Source: Elusimicrobia bacterium GWF2_62_30
GTDB taxonomy: Bacteria; Elusimicrobiota; Elusimicrobia; Elusimicrobiales; UBA9959
Reading direction: 5' to 3'
Length of the DNA: 54,454 nucleotides
NCBI GenBank assembly: GCA_001799995.1
Contig: MGUK01000088.1
Span: forward strand, 1 to 54,454
Part shown: positions 28,662 through 36,321 of the stretch, piece after piece
Numbering within the stretch: position 1 is the stretch's first letter
Layout: each line of letters starts with the position of its first letter
Notes under the pieces: generated by a model
Seen by the model: the letters and a program-made list of their open reading frames with translations, nothing else
Database searches by the model: none
Told to the model about the DNA's origin: nothing
Position numbers and translations under genes: made by a program

Positions 28662-29825
28662 CTAATCCAGGATTTTGCGGATGCGGGTGACGCCTTCGAT
28701 AATATCTTTCTCGGCGCCGCAGTAGCTCAGGCGCAAGTGGCCTTCCAGGCCGAACTCCACGCCGGGCACGGTCACTACCATGGCTTTTTCCAGCAGCAGC
28801 GCGGAAAGCTTGGTGGAATCTTTCTCGTAGGCGCTGAAATCGGGGAAGCTGTAGAAAGTGCCCTGCGGCTTGTGCAGCTTAACTTTCTTGAGCTTGGAGA
28901 GCTCCGCCACCATCACGTCGCGCTTCTTTTCCAGGCCCTGGCGCAGGTTCTCCACGAACCCGCCGGCCTCGTCGCGCAGGGCGCCGGCCGCGGCCGCCTG
29001 GCTGAGCGCCGACGGGCAGGAGGAGACCTGCGCCTGTACTTTTACCATGGCCTGCGTAAGGGCCTCGTTGGCCACGCTCCAGCCTATGCGGTAGCCGGTC
29101 ATGGAGAAGGTCTTGGAGACGCCGTTGATCGAGACTATGATGGACTCGTTCAAGGGGCGCTTGGAATAATTAAAGGCCGACGGCGCTTTGCGCCCGTCGA
29201 AGACCAGCCGGTTGTAGATGTCGTCCATCACCAGGTAGATGTTGCGGGCTTCGCAGACTTCCACCATCTCGTGGATGAAACTTTCCGGGTACACCTGGCC
29301 GGACGGGTTGTTGGGGCTGTTGAGGAGTATAGCCTTGGTGCTGCTGGTCAGGCGCGATTCGATGTCTTCCACCGAAGCGAGGAGCTGCCCTTCCCTGGGC
29401 TGTATCACTATGGGCGTGCCGTAGGCCAGGCGCACCATCTCCGGGTAGCTCACCCAGTAGGGGGCGGGGAAGATCACGTGGTCGCCGGGGTCCACCACCG
29501 AGATGAGGAAATTATAGATGGCCTGCTTGGCGCCGGAGGCTACCACGATGTTCTTCGGGCCGGGCTTTATGCCGTAGTACTTTTCGGTATAGGCGATTAT
29601 TTCTTTTTTGAGCGGGGCGGTGCCGGAAACGGGCGTGTAGCGCACAAAGCCGGAGTCCAGCAGTTTGCGGCTTTCGCCGTCGGCGCCGGCGGGTATTTTC
29701 TCCTCGGGCTCGCCGCCGCCCAGGTGGATGACGGGCTTGCCTTCGGCCTTCAGGTTATTGGCGAGCTCGTTTAATTTAAGGGTGGCCGACTGGCCGAGGG
29801 AGAGGGCTAGCTTGCTGAGGTTCAT
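28662..29825 (-). CDS. PLP-dependent class I aminotransferase, probably aspartate-type
   Basis: 387 residues of fold-type I aminotransferase (Igamma-like). The PLP lysine is Lys238 in INGVSKTFSMTGYRIGW. Other family marks are LGGGEPEE, VRYTPVSGTAPLKKEI, ASGAKQAIYNFL, FPAPYWVSYPEM, LLNSPNNPSGQVY, VMDDIYNRLVF and LRLSYCGAEKDI near the end. These match the bacterial aspartate/prephenate aminotransferase group, which exchanges aspartate and oxaloacetate. An AAGGGA site precedes ATG. It is followed by pckA (9 bp) and preceded by tRNA-Cys 32 bp upstream on the same strand. Pairing with PEP carboxykinase supports an oxaloacetate-linked substrate. Confidence 0.9.
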   Translation of the reverse strand: MNLSKLALSLGQSATLKLNELANNLKAEGKPVIHLGGGEPEEKIPAGADGESRKLLDSGFVRYTPVSGTAPLKKEIIAYTEKYYGIKPGPKNIVVASGAKQAIYNFLISVVDPGDHVIFPAPYWVSYPEMVRLAYGTPIVIQPREGQLLASVEDIESRLTSSTKAILLNSPNNPSGQVYPESFIHEMVEVCEARNIYLVMDDIYNRLVFDGRKAPSAFNYSKRPLNESIIVSINGVSKTFSMTGYRIGWSVANEALTQAMVKVQAQVSSCPSALSQAAAAGALRDEAGGFVENLRQGLEKKRDVMVAELSKLKKVKLHKPQGTFYSFPDFSAYEKDSTKLSALLLEKAMVVTVPGVEFGLEGHLRLSYCGAEKDIIEGVTRIRKILD

Positions 29826-29857
29826 ATTATGTCCCTTGAAAGCCCGGAAAAGAATTT

Positions 29858-29929
29858 AGGTGCGGGCGGGAATCGAACCCGCGAATAGCAGTTTTGCAGA
29901 CTGCCGCCTTACCACTTGGCCACCGCACC
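29858..29929 (-). tRNA. tRNA-Cys (GCA anticodon)
   Basis: A full cloverleaf can be drawn on the minus strand: acceptor GGTGCGG/CCGCACC, D arm GCC-AAGTGGTAA-GGC, anticodon stem GCAGT/ACTGC with loop CTGCAAA (anticodon GCA), and T arm GCGGG-TTCGAAT-CCCGC. The base after the acceptor is U, the discriminator expected for tRNA-Cys. CCA is not encoded. The aminotransferase gene begins 32 bp downstream, so co-transcription and processing are possible. Confidence 0.95.
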
Positions 29930-29980
29930 GTAATAATATCTTATCAAACTTAACCGGGGATTATAAAGGCCCCCCGTGAA

Positions 29981-30003
29981 TTATGTTAACCAGGGTCAGG
30001 CAC
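29981..30003. repeat. Half palindromic repeat, type C (copy 7)
   Basis: A 23 nt block beginning TTATGTTAACCAGGGTCAGG is identical to part of the repeat at 54390-54412, but the complementary arm is missing. It supplies the TAA stop and last codons of the EEP-family gene. Confidence 0.7.
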
Positions 30004-30759
30004 CAGCGCGGGAAAGGTGTATTCAGTTTCGGCGAAGAAGGCGGCGTGGTCGGAGATGTCTTTCCAGGGGCCTTTGTTGAGCACCTGCGCCTTGAGGACC
30101 TTGAAGCCGCGCAGGTAGATGCGGTCCAGCGGGAAGACGGGCATGGCGGAGGGGAAGGTGCGGAGCTTGCGGCCGTGCAGGGCCAGCCCGGCGTCCGTCA
30201 GCAGCAGGCGCGTTTCCAGTTCGTCTTGTTTGCGCTTGCGCCACTCGTTGAAGTCCCCTGCCACTATAACAGGCTCGGTGCCTGGCACCACGCGCTGGAT
30301 GAAGTCTGCTATCTTGGCGAACTGCTTCTTGCGCGAGCGCCCGAGCAGGCCCAGGTGCACGCAGACGCAGTGCAGCGGCAGTTCGACGCCGGGCAGGGCC
30401 ACTTTGGCGTAGAGCAGGCCGCGGTGCTCCAGGCGGTTGGTGGAGATATCCACTTTTTCCGAATGCAGGATGGGGAAGCGCGAAAGGATGGCGTTGCCGT
30501 GATGCCCGGCCGTGTAGACCGCGTTCTTGCCGTAGGCGTGGCTGAAGCCCGACTTCTCGGTAAGGTATTCGTGCTGCGGCTTGGCCGGCCAGTTGAAATA
30601 TTTTTCGGCGTGGCGCAGGTTCTGGCCCACCACTTCCTGGAGGAAAACGATATCCGCGCCGCTGTCGTGCACGCAGTCGCGCAGCTCCGGCAGCGCGAAG
30701 CGCTTGTTCAGCGCGGAAAAGCCCTTATGGGTGTTTATGGTCAGCAAACTAAGCTTCAT
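29986..30759 (-). CDS. Endonuclease/exonuclease/phosphatase (EEP) family protein
   Basis: 257 residues from ATG at 30757-30759 (MKLSLLTINTHKGF). EEP-fold metal-site motifs are in order: TINTHKG, ADIVFLQEVVG (catalytic Glu), GNAILSRFPI, VCVHLGLLGRSR, VAGDFNEWRKRK (Asp/Asn) and DISDHAAFFAE (final His). EEP enzymes cleave phosphodiester or phosphomonoester bonds in DNA, RNA or lipids; the substrate is unknown, and no signal peptide is seen. The C-terminal codons ALVPDPG-stop come from a half repeat at 29981-30003, which probably replaced the original end. It is divergent from the alanine-type aminotransferase with a 62 bp gap. Confidence 0.88.
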   Translation of the reverse strand: MKLSLLTINTHKGFSALNKRFALPELRDCVHDSGADIVFLQEVVGQNLRHAEKYFNWPAKPQHEYLTEKSGFSHAYGKNAVYTAGHHGNAILSRFPILHSEKVDISTNRLEHRGLLYAKVALPGVELPLHCVCVHLGLLGRSRKKQFAKIADFIQRVVPGTEPVIVAGDFNEWRKRKQDELETRLLLTDAGLALHGRKLRTFPSAMPVFPLDRIYLRGFKVLKAQVLNKGPWKDISDHAAFFAETEYTFPALVPDPG

Positions 30760-30808
30760 AGGTTCCCCGGGGTATGATACCACAAAACCCGAACCGTCTA
30801 AAATATTT

Positions 30809-30814
30809 TATAAT
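30809..30814 (+). promoter_or_regulatory. -10 box (TATAAT) for a leaderless aminotransferase transcript
   Basis: TATAAT ends 7 nt before the ATG at 30822. The intervening TTGAGCT contains no ribosome site. No convincing -35 box is present. Confidence 0.45.
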
Positions 30815-30821
30815 TTGAGCT

Positions 30822-32249
30822 ATGGTAAAACTCTCCGATGTAAACTCAAAACTCCTTAAAGCCCACTACGCCGTAAGAGGCAAGATAGTGATCCGCGCCA
30901 CGCAACTGGAAGGGCAGGGCAAGAAAATAATTTATTGCAATATAGGCAATCCCCAGGCTTTGAAACAGAAGCCGCTGACCTTCGTGCGGCAGGTGCTGAG
31001 CCTGCTGGAATACCCGGCGCTGCTCGACCAGCCCGGCGCCGAAAAGCTCTTCCCCGCCGACGCCCTCAAGCGCGCGCGGCTGATACTTTCCCATAACCCC
31101 AGCGGTACCGGTGCCTATACGCAGAGCGCCGGCATCCCGTTCATCCGAAAGGCCGTGGCCGAGTTCATCCACAAGCGCGACGGCATCCAGGCCGACATGA
31201 ACCGCATCCTGCTGACCGACGGCGCCTCCAAGGGCGTGCAGGCCGTGTTCACGCTGCTCACCAACAAAGAGAACGACGGCTACATGATCCCGATACCGCA
31301 GTACCCGCTCTACAGCGCCACCATAGAGCTTTACGGCGCCAGGCAGGTTAACTATTTCCTCGACGAGGCGAACAACTGGCAGCTCAACGAGAGCGAGCTG
31401 AACGCCAGCTACGAGGCCGGCAGGAAAAGCGGCGTGAACCCGGTGGCCATCGCCGTGATCAACCCCGGCAACCCTACGGGCGCGGTGCTTTCCTGGGAAA
31501 ATATCGAGATGATAATCCGCTTCGCCCGCAAGCACAAGCTGGCCATCCTGGCCGACGAGGTTTACCAGGAGAACGTCTACGGCAAAGGCCTGAAGTTCCA
31601 CTCCTTCGCCAAGGTGATGCACGACATGGGCGAAACCGAAGTGACGCTGTTCAGTTTCCACTCGGTCTCCAAGGGCTTTTTGGGCGAATGCGGCCACCGC
31701 GGCGGCTACCTCGAGATCCGCAATATGTCCGACGACGTTTATGCCGAGATGATAAAACTGCAGTCCATCGGCCTGTGCTCCAACGTGGACGGGCAGATAG
31801 TGACCTACCTGATGGTGGCCCCGCCCGTGCCAGGCGACGAGAGTTATGAGCTTTACGCCAAAGAGCGCGGCGGGATCCTCGACGACCTGAAAGAAAAGGC
31901 GGAGATCCTGGGCAAGGGTCTTAACGAGATAGAGGGCATGCAGACCAATATCCCCCAGGGCGCCATGTACGCCTTCGTGAAGTTCGACCTGCCGCATCCC
32001 CCGGGCGCGGCCCCGGAGAAAATGGACGAGAAAGCGCGCGAGGCTTACGAAGCGCAGCGCGACAACGACTACTGCATGGCGCTCCTGGAAGAGACCGGCA
32101 TCTGCGTGGTGCCCGGTTCCGGCTTCGGCCAGAGGCCCGGCACGCTGCATTTCCGCACCACCTTCCTGCCGCCCAAAGAGGACATAAAGGCCCTGGTGGA
32201 CAGCATGAAGAAGTTCCATGCCTCCTACGTAGCCAAGCTGAAGGCCTGA
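30822..32249 (+). CDS. Alanine aminotransferase-like class I aminotransferase
   Basis: 475 residues, the length of the eukaryotic-type alanine/glyoxylate aminotransferase branch. It would exchange alanine + 2-oxoglutarate with pyruvate + glutamate. Characteristic stretches are IYCNIGNPQALKQKPLTF, RQVLSLLEYP, HNPSGTGAYTQSAGIPFIRK, LTDGASKGVQAVFTLL, IPIPQYPLYSATIELYG, VINPGNPTGAVLSWENIEM and LADEVYQENVY. The PLP lysine is Lys284 in SFHSVSKGFLGECGHRGGY. It appears to be translated from a leaderless mRNA. A strong terminator follows at 32271. It is the third gene in the neighbourhood acting on TCA-linked oxoacids. Confidence 0.93.
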   Translation: MVKLSDVNSKLLKAHYAVRGKIVIRATQLEGQGKKIIYCNIGNPQALKQKPLTFVRQVLSLLEYPALLDQPGAEKLFPADALKRARLILSHNPSGTGAYTQSAGIPFIRKAVAEFIHKRDGIQADMNRILLTDGASKGVQAVFTLLTNKENDGYMIPIPQYPLYSATIELYGARQVNYFLDEANNWQLNESELNASYEAGRKSGVNPVAIAVINPGNPTGAVLSWENIEMIIRFARKHKLAILADEVYQENVYGKGLKFHSFAKVMHDMGETEVTLFSFHSVSKGFLGECGHRGGYLEIRNMSDDVYAEMIKLQSIGLCSNVDGQIVTYLMVAPPVPGDESYELYAKERGGILDDLKEKAEILGKGLNEIEGMQTNIPQGAMYAFVKFDLPHPPGAAPEKMDEKAREAYEAQRDNDYCMALLEETGICVVPGSGFGQRPGTLHFRTTFLPPKEDIKALVDSMKKFHASYVAKLKA

Positions 32250-32270
32250 CCCAAGGCCGCCGCCAGGACG

Positions 32271-32300
32271 AAAGCGGGCCCCCGGGCCCGCTTTTTCTTT
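32271..32300 (+). terminator. Rho-independent terminator of the aminotransferase gene
   Basis: Self-complementary AAAGCGGGCCC (32271-32281) / GGGCCCGCTTT (32284-32294), with a T-rich run after the stem. A near copy occurs at 33286. Confidence 0.85.
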
Positions 32301-32331
32301 TCATTTGAGAATATACATTCTCATTTGAAAA
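32298..32331 (+). promoter_or_regulatory. Twin palindromic operator (candidate enhancer-binding-protein site), copy 1
   Basis: Two sites of the form TTYTCATTTGARAA: TTTTCATTTGAGAA (32298-32311) and TTCTCATTTGAAAA (32318-32331), spaced 20 bp centre to centre (about two helical turns). The same pair with the same spacing occurs at 33315-33348. Both pairs lie about 97 bp upstream of a sigma-54-like promoter. Confidence 0.65.
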
Positions 32332-32419
32332 TATTCGCGACTGCGAAAATATGCTCCCTACCCCTGCCTAAGCGCATATTTCCTATGAAACAGCCACAGA
32401 ACCGGCTATTTCCCGGTAT

Positions 32420-32435
32420 TGGCATAAAAATTGTT
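32420..32435 (+). promoter_or_regulatory. Candidate sigma-54 (-24/-12) promoter
   Basis: TGGCATAAAAATTGTT matches TGGCAC-N5-TTGCW with correct GG to G(C) spacing; the -12 GC is GT here. ATG follows at 32485. Confidence 0.55.
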
Positions 32436-32484
32436 CCGTATCTGTCGTCAGACGCTGTAAAAGCTAAAAAAGAGGAACCGAGCA

Positions 32485-33246
32485 ATGAACAAAATAGCAA
32501 AACTCCTGATCCTGGTACTGCTGGCGTGTGCGGCGCAGCCGGCAGGTGCCTATAACGCGGCCATCACCAGCTCCGATTCCGACAGCAGTGACAGCGCTTT
32601 CTTCGCCGACCTGGCCGCGGTAGCCAGAGCGGCCGGCTCCAGTGCCCGCAAGAACAAAATGTCCCCGGCCAAAATGCAGGCCTATATAGACCAGCAGGTA
32701 CAGAAATACACCAAATTCAATCAGTTCGCCAAAGCGGAGCTGGTGGACCATTCGGTAGGCATGGTGGGGAAAATGGGCGACCCCGATGGGATGCTGGCGC
32801 AGGGCAAGGCCCTGGTCTCGGCCGACGCGGCCTCATGGAAGGGCTATGACTATCAGGCTTCCGGCTGGATGCTCAAAAAGAACGCCGATAAGGCGCTGGA
32901 GGCTTACCAGCTCGCCCTGGCCAAAGCCCCTGAGATGCAGAAGGACTGGTACCGCTATATGATGGCCGGCTGCCACAGGCAGAAGGGCGACGCGGCCAAA
33001 GCCCTGGAGCTTTACAGGACGGTACTGGCCAATGATAAGAACTGGATGGCCGTAAAAGGCGCCAGCCTGGCCGCCGGCCTGCTGCTGCTGGAGAACCGCA
33101 GGGCGGCCGAGGGTGCGGAGCTCTTCGACAAGGGCCTCTTGCTGGCCTCCGCCCGCGAGCGGAGCATGCTGCTCGGCCAGGCCGGTTTCTGCGCTAAATT
33201 CAAGCAGTTGGGCGCCGAGCCCATGGGCTGCGACCAGAGCAATTGA
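32485..33246 (+). CDS. Secreted TPR-like protein in the peptide-locus regulon
   Basis: 253 residues, no named family. A signal peptide (MNKIAKLLILVLLACAAQPA, cut near AGAYN) indicates export. A Ser/Asp-rich stretch (SSDSDSSDSAFF) follows, then a helical middle and, from about residue 115, helix pairs with TPR-like spacing (ASGWMLKKNADKALEAYQLA; MAGCHRQKGDAAKALELYRT). Two late Cys (GFCAKF, MGCDQ) are present. GAGGAA precedes ATG. The upstream control region (twin operator plus sigma-54-type promoter) is shared with the peptide/radical SAM operon that starts 290 bp downstream, so it may serve the same process, for example peptide handling or surface display. That link is inference. Confidence 0.7.
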   Translation: MNKIAKLLILVLLACAAQPAGAYNAAITSSDSDSSDSAFFADLAAVARAAGSSARKNKMSPAKMQAYIDQQVQKYTKFNQFAKAELVDHSVGMVGKMGDPDGMLAQGKALVSADAASWKGYDYQASGWMLKKNADKALEAYQLALAKAPEMQKDWYRYMMAGCHRQKGDAAKALELYRTVLANDKNWMAVKGASLAAGLLLLENRRAAEGAELFDKGLLLASARERSMLLGQAGFCAKFKQLGAEPMGCDQSN

Positions 33247-33285
33247 TCGACAAAGGCAAGCTAAAACTTTGCGGCTTAGTGAACG

Positions 33286-33313
33286 AAAGCGGACCCCAAA
33301 AGGGCCCGCTTTT
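33286..33313 (+). terminator. Rho-independent terminator
   Basis: AAAGCGGACCC (33286-33296) / GGGCCCGCTTT (33302-33312) with one mismatch, then TTGTTTT. It is closely similar to the terminator at 32271, as if terminator plus operator had been duplicated together. Confidence 0.75.
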
Positions 33314-33314
33314 G

Positions 33315-33348
33315 TTTTCATTTGAAAATAAATATTTTTATTTGAGAA
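33315..33348 (+). promoter_or_regulatory. Twin palindromic operator, copy 2
   Basis: TTTTCATTTGAAAA (33315-33328), a perfect palindrome, and TTTTTATTTGAGAA (33335-33348), again 20 bp apart. The distance to the following sigma-54-like promoter is the same as in copy 1. Confidence 0.65.
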
Positions 33349-33436
33349 GGCTGGTTTTACTTTAGCGGGATGTTTTGGGGCATATAAACATAATTTTACA
33401 TATGAATACAGGGCAAAACGCCCCGGTGTGGAGTAT

Positions 33437-33452
33437 TGGCATATAAAATGCT
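33437..33452 (+). promoter_or_regulatory. Candidate sigma-54 promoter of the peptide/radical SAM operon
   Basis: TGGCATATAAAATGCT matches the -24 (TGGCA) and -12 (TGCT) elements with exact spacing. The leader to the first peptide ATG is about 75 nt and contains a GTCC-GAAA-GGAC tetraloop hairpin. Confidence 0.65.
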
Positions 33453-33535
33453 CTGTGGTGGGTGTCAGGCGCAGAAAGCTAGGCAAAGTCCGAAAGGACA
33501 AAAGTTTTAGCGAACAATTCAAGGAGACTAACAAA

Positions 33536-33679
33536 ATGGAAAAGAATGAAACAGCGGTAGCGGAACCCGGTTACTTCGTGAAGGCGGACGTGTGCCAGTA
33601 CTGCCCGGCCTGCGTGCCCTGCATCATATGCGGGAATGCCCTGGGAGTGGACCTGGCCATGGTAGCCGCGCTGGGCTAA
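33536..33679 (+). CDS. Cysteine-periodic small peptide 1 (putative RiPP precursor)
   Basis: 47 residues from ATG at 33536 with AAGGAG 9 nt before it; the frame is open further upstream, but without a ribosome site and across the leader. Residues 1-18 (MEKNETAVAEPGYFVKAD) look like a leader. Residues 19-32 (VCQYCPACVPCIIC) hold five cysteines at positions 20, 23, 26, 29 and 32, a strict C-x2-C ladder. Residues 33-47 are a hydrophobic tail (GNALGVDLAMVAALG). Position immediately before a second copy, a radical SAM/SPASM enzyme and an ABC exporter fits a modified-peptide precursor. I cannot place it in a named RiPP class. A metal-binding peptide is the alternative. Confidence 0.8.
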   Translation: MEKNETAVAEPGYFVKADVCQYCPACVPCIICGNALGVDLAMVAALG

Positions 33680-33693
33680 TAAGATCTGATACC

Positions 33694-33712
33694 CCGCCGC
33701 AATGCGCGGCGG
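33694..33712 (+). other. GC hairpin between the two peptide genes
   Basis: CCGCCGC (33694-33700) pairs with GCGGCGG (33706-33712) across a 5-nt loop, with no U-tract. It could stabilise the upstream peptide mRNA or attenuate read-through. Confidence 0.4.
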
Positions 33713-33756
33713 TTCAATACTAACCAAAAGTTCAGTAGAATATAAGGAGCGGTACC

Positions 33757-33900
33757 ATGGAAAAGATAGAGACTGCGGTGGCGGACCCGGGTTACTTTAT
33801 AAAAGCCGACGTTTGCCAGTACTGCCCGGCCTGCATTCCCTGCATCATCTGCGCGAATGCCCTGGGCGTGGACCTGGCCCTGGTGGCTACGCTGGGCTGA
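33757..33900 (+). CDS. Cysteine-periodic small peptide 2 (putative RiPP precursor, paralogue)
   Basis: 47 residues from ATG at 33757, with AAGGAG 7 nt before it. It is identical to peptide 1 at 40 of 47 positions. The substitutions are mostly conservative (E10D, V15I, V27I, G33A, M42L, A45T; N4I is not). All five cysteines (20, 23, 26, 29, 32) and the PGYF-KAD leader end are retained. The core reads VCQYCPACIPCIIC with tail ANALGVDLALVATLG. The duplicated unit includes the leader DNA (CAAAAGTT ... AAGGAG), so it arose by tandem duplication and has been held under purifying selection. The gap to the radical SAM gene (101 bp) contains GC-rich hairpins that could lower downstream expression relative to the peptides. 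Confidence 0.8.
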   Translation: MEKIETAVADPGYFIKADVCQYCPACIPCIICANALGVDLALVATLG

Positions 33901-34001
33901 GCGACCGGTAAAGTTTTTTGCGGCCGTCCCGCGGCCCCTCCGGACCGGAAGGCCCGGCGGGAACTTCGGGGCGGCTGCGGTTATCTCAAGGAGAGCTGAA
34001 C

Positions 34002-35378
34002 ATGAGCGACGTCTATGTGTCATTGGCCGAAAAACTGATCTACCAGCGCAACCCCAAAGGCCTGGACGTGCGGATGCCTTCTTCGGACGACAACTGGAAC
34101 AAGAAAAGGGTGTCCATGAACATGGACGGGGCGCGGCTCATAGAGGCCTGCGCGGACGGGGGCGGCACGGTCGCGGAAATAACCGGAAGGTACAATGCGA
34201 AATACCCGGAGCGGAAGCTGCCGCATGAAAAAGCCGTAGCCTTCTTCAAACGGGCCGCGCTGGACGGGCTGGTGAAGCTGAGCAAAGAGCGGGACGGCGG
34301 CAGGGTGGAGATAAAAGGCTCCGCCACGCTGTATTACCCGCAGCATATGTCCATAGAGCTGACCAGCCGCTGCAATTACCGGTGCAAGCACTGCTACCGG
34401 GGCAGCTCACCGGACGGCGGCGAGGACATCAACTTCGAAAAGCTGATGAAGTTCCTGGACGATTTTTCCATGCACGGCGGGAGCGCGGTTGAGTTCACCG
34501 GCGGCGAGCCGATGCTGAACCCTAAATTTTTCGAGATCATAAACTTCGCGGTGACGCGGTTCCCGATAGTGGCCATCATCACCAATGGATATCTGCTCGA
34601 CGAGGCGGCGCAGCGGCGGCTGCTCCCGTATAAGGAGATCCTGAAGTTCAATATCAGCCTGGACAGCCACCTGCCCGAATACCACAACAGGTTCCGCGGC
34701 AAGAGCGACGCCTACGAGCACACCGTGAAGAACCTGGAGGCCCTCGGCAAGAACGGCTTCATGTTCCGCGTGGCGATGAGCATCACGCACGAGAACTATA
34801 TGCACTTGGAGGAAACCCTGAAGCTGGCGAAAAAACTCGGCGCTACCAAGTTCGTCTACAGCCTGGTGCAGGACGTGGGCCGCGGCGAAGATACCGGGGT
34901 GGTGGTGCAGCAGGCCAAGGGGGAGTTTGAAAAGTACATGGCTTATGAGCAGCGCATCCAGACCGAATACAAGGACATCATCCATTTCGTCTCTCCCGAA
35001 GCCAAAAAAGAGGCGGAAGCAAGCAACTGCGGCATCATACAGCGCTCCTTCGTGCTGGGCCCCGAGGGCGAACTGCGCCCGTGCGTGATGTTCGATGCCA
35101 GCCTGCGCATCGGCAACATCTACAAGCAGCCTTTCGAGGAGATCTTCGGCAGCGGGCTGTCGGCCGAGTTCACCAAGATCCACGCGCCCAAGGAGTCCGT
35201 CTGCGGCAAGTGCGAGCACCTGGCGCTGTACTGCAAGGGCTGCATCCTCAAGGGGATCAAGCGGGGCCGGACGGTGAAGGACTGCCCCTGGCTCAAGCAG
35301 CCGGGCATCGCCAAGTATTTCAGCGAGGCGCCCGTGGAGCGGAGCTGCGCCAATTACAGGGAGCATGTCTGTGACTAA
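34002..35378 (+). CDS. Radical SAM/SPASM peptide maturase with N-terminal PqqD-like domain
   Basis: 458 residues from ATG at 34002 (AAGGAG 8 nt upstream). Residues about 40-100 form a PqqD-like RiPP recognition element (ARLIEACADGGGTVAEITGR ... AVAFFKRAALDGLVKL). The radical SAM core begins at ELTSRCNYRCKHCYRGS, with the CxxxCxxC [4Fe-4S] ligands at Cys124, Cys128 and Cys131, followed by EFTGGEPMLNP. The C-terminal SPASM region supplies auxiliary cluster cysteines (SNCGIIQRS, LRPCVMFD, SVCGKCEHLALYCKGC, VKDCPW). Such enzymes install thioether or carbon-carbon links on peptides bound through the PqqD domain; the Cys-ladder peptides just upstream are the obvious substrates. The 3' end overlaps the ABC ATPase gene by 14 bp. 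The bond type cannot be told from sequence. Confidence 0.93.
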   Translation: MSDVYVSLAEKLIYQRNPKGLDVRMPSSDDNWNKKRVSMNMDGARLIEACADGGGTVAEITGRYNAKYPERKLPHEKAVAFFKRAALDGLVKLSKERDGGRVEIKGSATLYYPQHMSIELTSRCNYRCKHCYRGSSPDGGEDINFEKLMKFLDDFSMHGGSAVEFTGGEPMLNPKFFEIINFAVTRFPIVAIITNGYLLDEAAQRRLLPYKEILKFNISLDSHLPEYHNRFRGKSDAYEHTVKNLEALGKNGFMFRVAMSITHENYMHLEETLKLAKKLGATKFVYSLVQDVGRGEDTGVVVQQAKGEFEKYMAYEQRIQTEYKDIIHFVSPEAKKEAEASNCGIIQRSFVLGPEGELRPCVMFDASLRIGNIYKQPFEEIFGSGLSAEFTKIHAPKESVCGKCEHLALYCKGCILKGIKRGRTVKDCPWLKQPGIAKYFSEAPVERSCANYREHVCD

Positions 35379-36321
35379 CCTGCTGGAGGTTACCGGTCTG
35401 ACCAAGAAATTCACGCCCACGGCCGGCGTGGAGGACGTGAGCTTTGCGCTCAAGCCCGGGCGCGTGCTGGCCTACCTGGGCCATAACGGCGCGGGCAAGA
35501 CCACCACCATACGCAGCGTGCTGGGCCTGCTCAAGAAGGACTCCGGCACGGTGGCCTACCAGGGCGCCGTTTGCGATACGGAAGCGCTGGAATACGACCG
35601 CGTGCGCCTGAATTTCGGCGTCTGCCTGGACACGCCGGGCTTCTACCCGGGCATGACGGCCCTGCGCAACCTGGAGCTTTTCGCCTCGCTTTACGACCTG
35701 CGCGGCGCCCGGTTCCGGGCGCGGGCCGAAGAGCTGCTGAAAAAGCTGGGGCTTTACGAAGTGCGCGGCAACGCGGTAAAGACCTATTCCAAGGGCATGC
35801 AGCAGAAGCTGGCGCTGGCGCGCGCTATCCTGCATAAGCCCAAGGTGCTTTTCCTCGACGAGCCGATGAGCGGCCTGGACCCGGAGGCCCGCATCCTGAT
35901 GCGCGGCTACCTGGAGGAGCTGTCGAAGAAAGAGGGGCTGGCCGTGTTCTTAACTTCGCACGACCTCAACGAAGTGGAGCAGCTGGCCGACGAGGTGTTC
36001 ATCCTGGAAAAAGGCAAAGTAATCCTTTCCGGGGAGCTGGAAGCGCTGAAGAAGGCGCGCGGCGCCGAAAGGTACGTGATAACTTTCGAGGCGGCTCCCG
36101 CGCAGGACGCGGCGCGGGCCCTGGCCGGGGCGCTCTCGGCTTCCTTCGTGAAGCTGCAGGGGCGCGAACTTACCGTGGAGAGCGAAAAGCCCGTGGAGCT
36201 GGCGCAGGCGGTAACGGCCGGCGCGGGGCTGGGGCTGAAGACGGCGGAGTTTAAAAAACAGTCCGCCAGCCTGGAGCAGATCTACTTCGAGTCGCTGCAC
36301 CGCAATGAAAATAAGCCTTGA
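35365..36321 (+). CDS. ABC transporter ATP-binding protein of the peptide locus
   Basis: 318 residues. Walker A is GHNGAGKTTT (residues about 39-48), the signature is YSKGMQQKLALARAIL, Walker B is VLFLDEPMSG, and the switch His is in LTSHDLNEVEQLADEV. The C-terminal 90 residues form an accessory domain (ERYVITFEAAPAQDAARALA) as in DrrA/NatA-type exporters. It powers export by the two membrane subunits encoded next, with which it overlaps by 17 bp. The gene overlaps the radical SAM gene by 14 bp, so all are translated from one message. The likely cargo is the modified peptide; self-protection export is an alternative. Confidence 0.93.
   Translation: MSVTNLLEVTGLTKKFTPTAGVEDVSFALKPGRVLAYLGHNGAGKTTTIRSVLGLLKKDSGTVAYQGAVCDTEALEYDRVRLNFGVCLDTPGFYPGMTALRNLELFASLYDLRGARFRARAEELLKKLGLYEVRGNAVKTYSKGMQQKLALARAILHKPKVLFLDEPMSGLDPEARILMRGYLEELSKKEGLAVFLTSHDLNEVEQLADEVFILEKGKVILSGELEALKKARGAERYVITFEAAPAQDAARALAGALSASFVKLQGRELTVESEKPVELAQAVTAGAGLGLKTAEFKKQSASLEQIYFESLHRNENKP

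Noticed and set aside
33536-33900. Rubredoxin or metallothionein-like metal proteins
   Set aside because: Not excluded, but a single uninterrupted C-x2-C ladder, a leader-like N-terminus and the maturase/exporter neighbours fit a modified peptide better.
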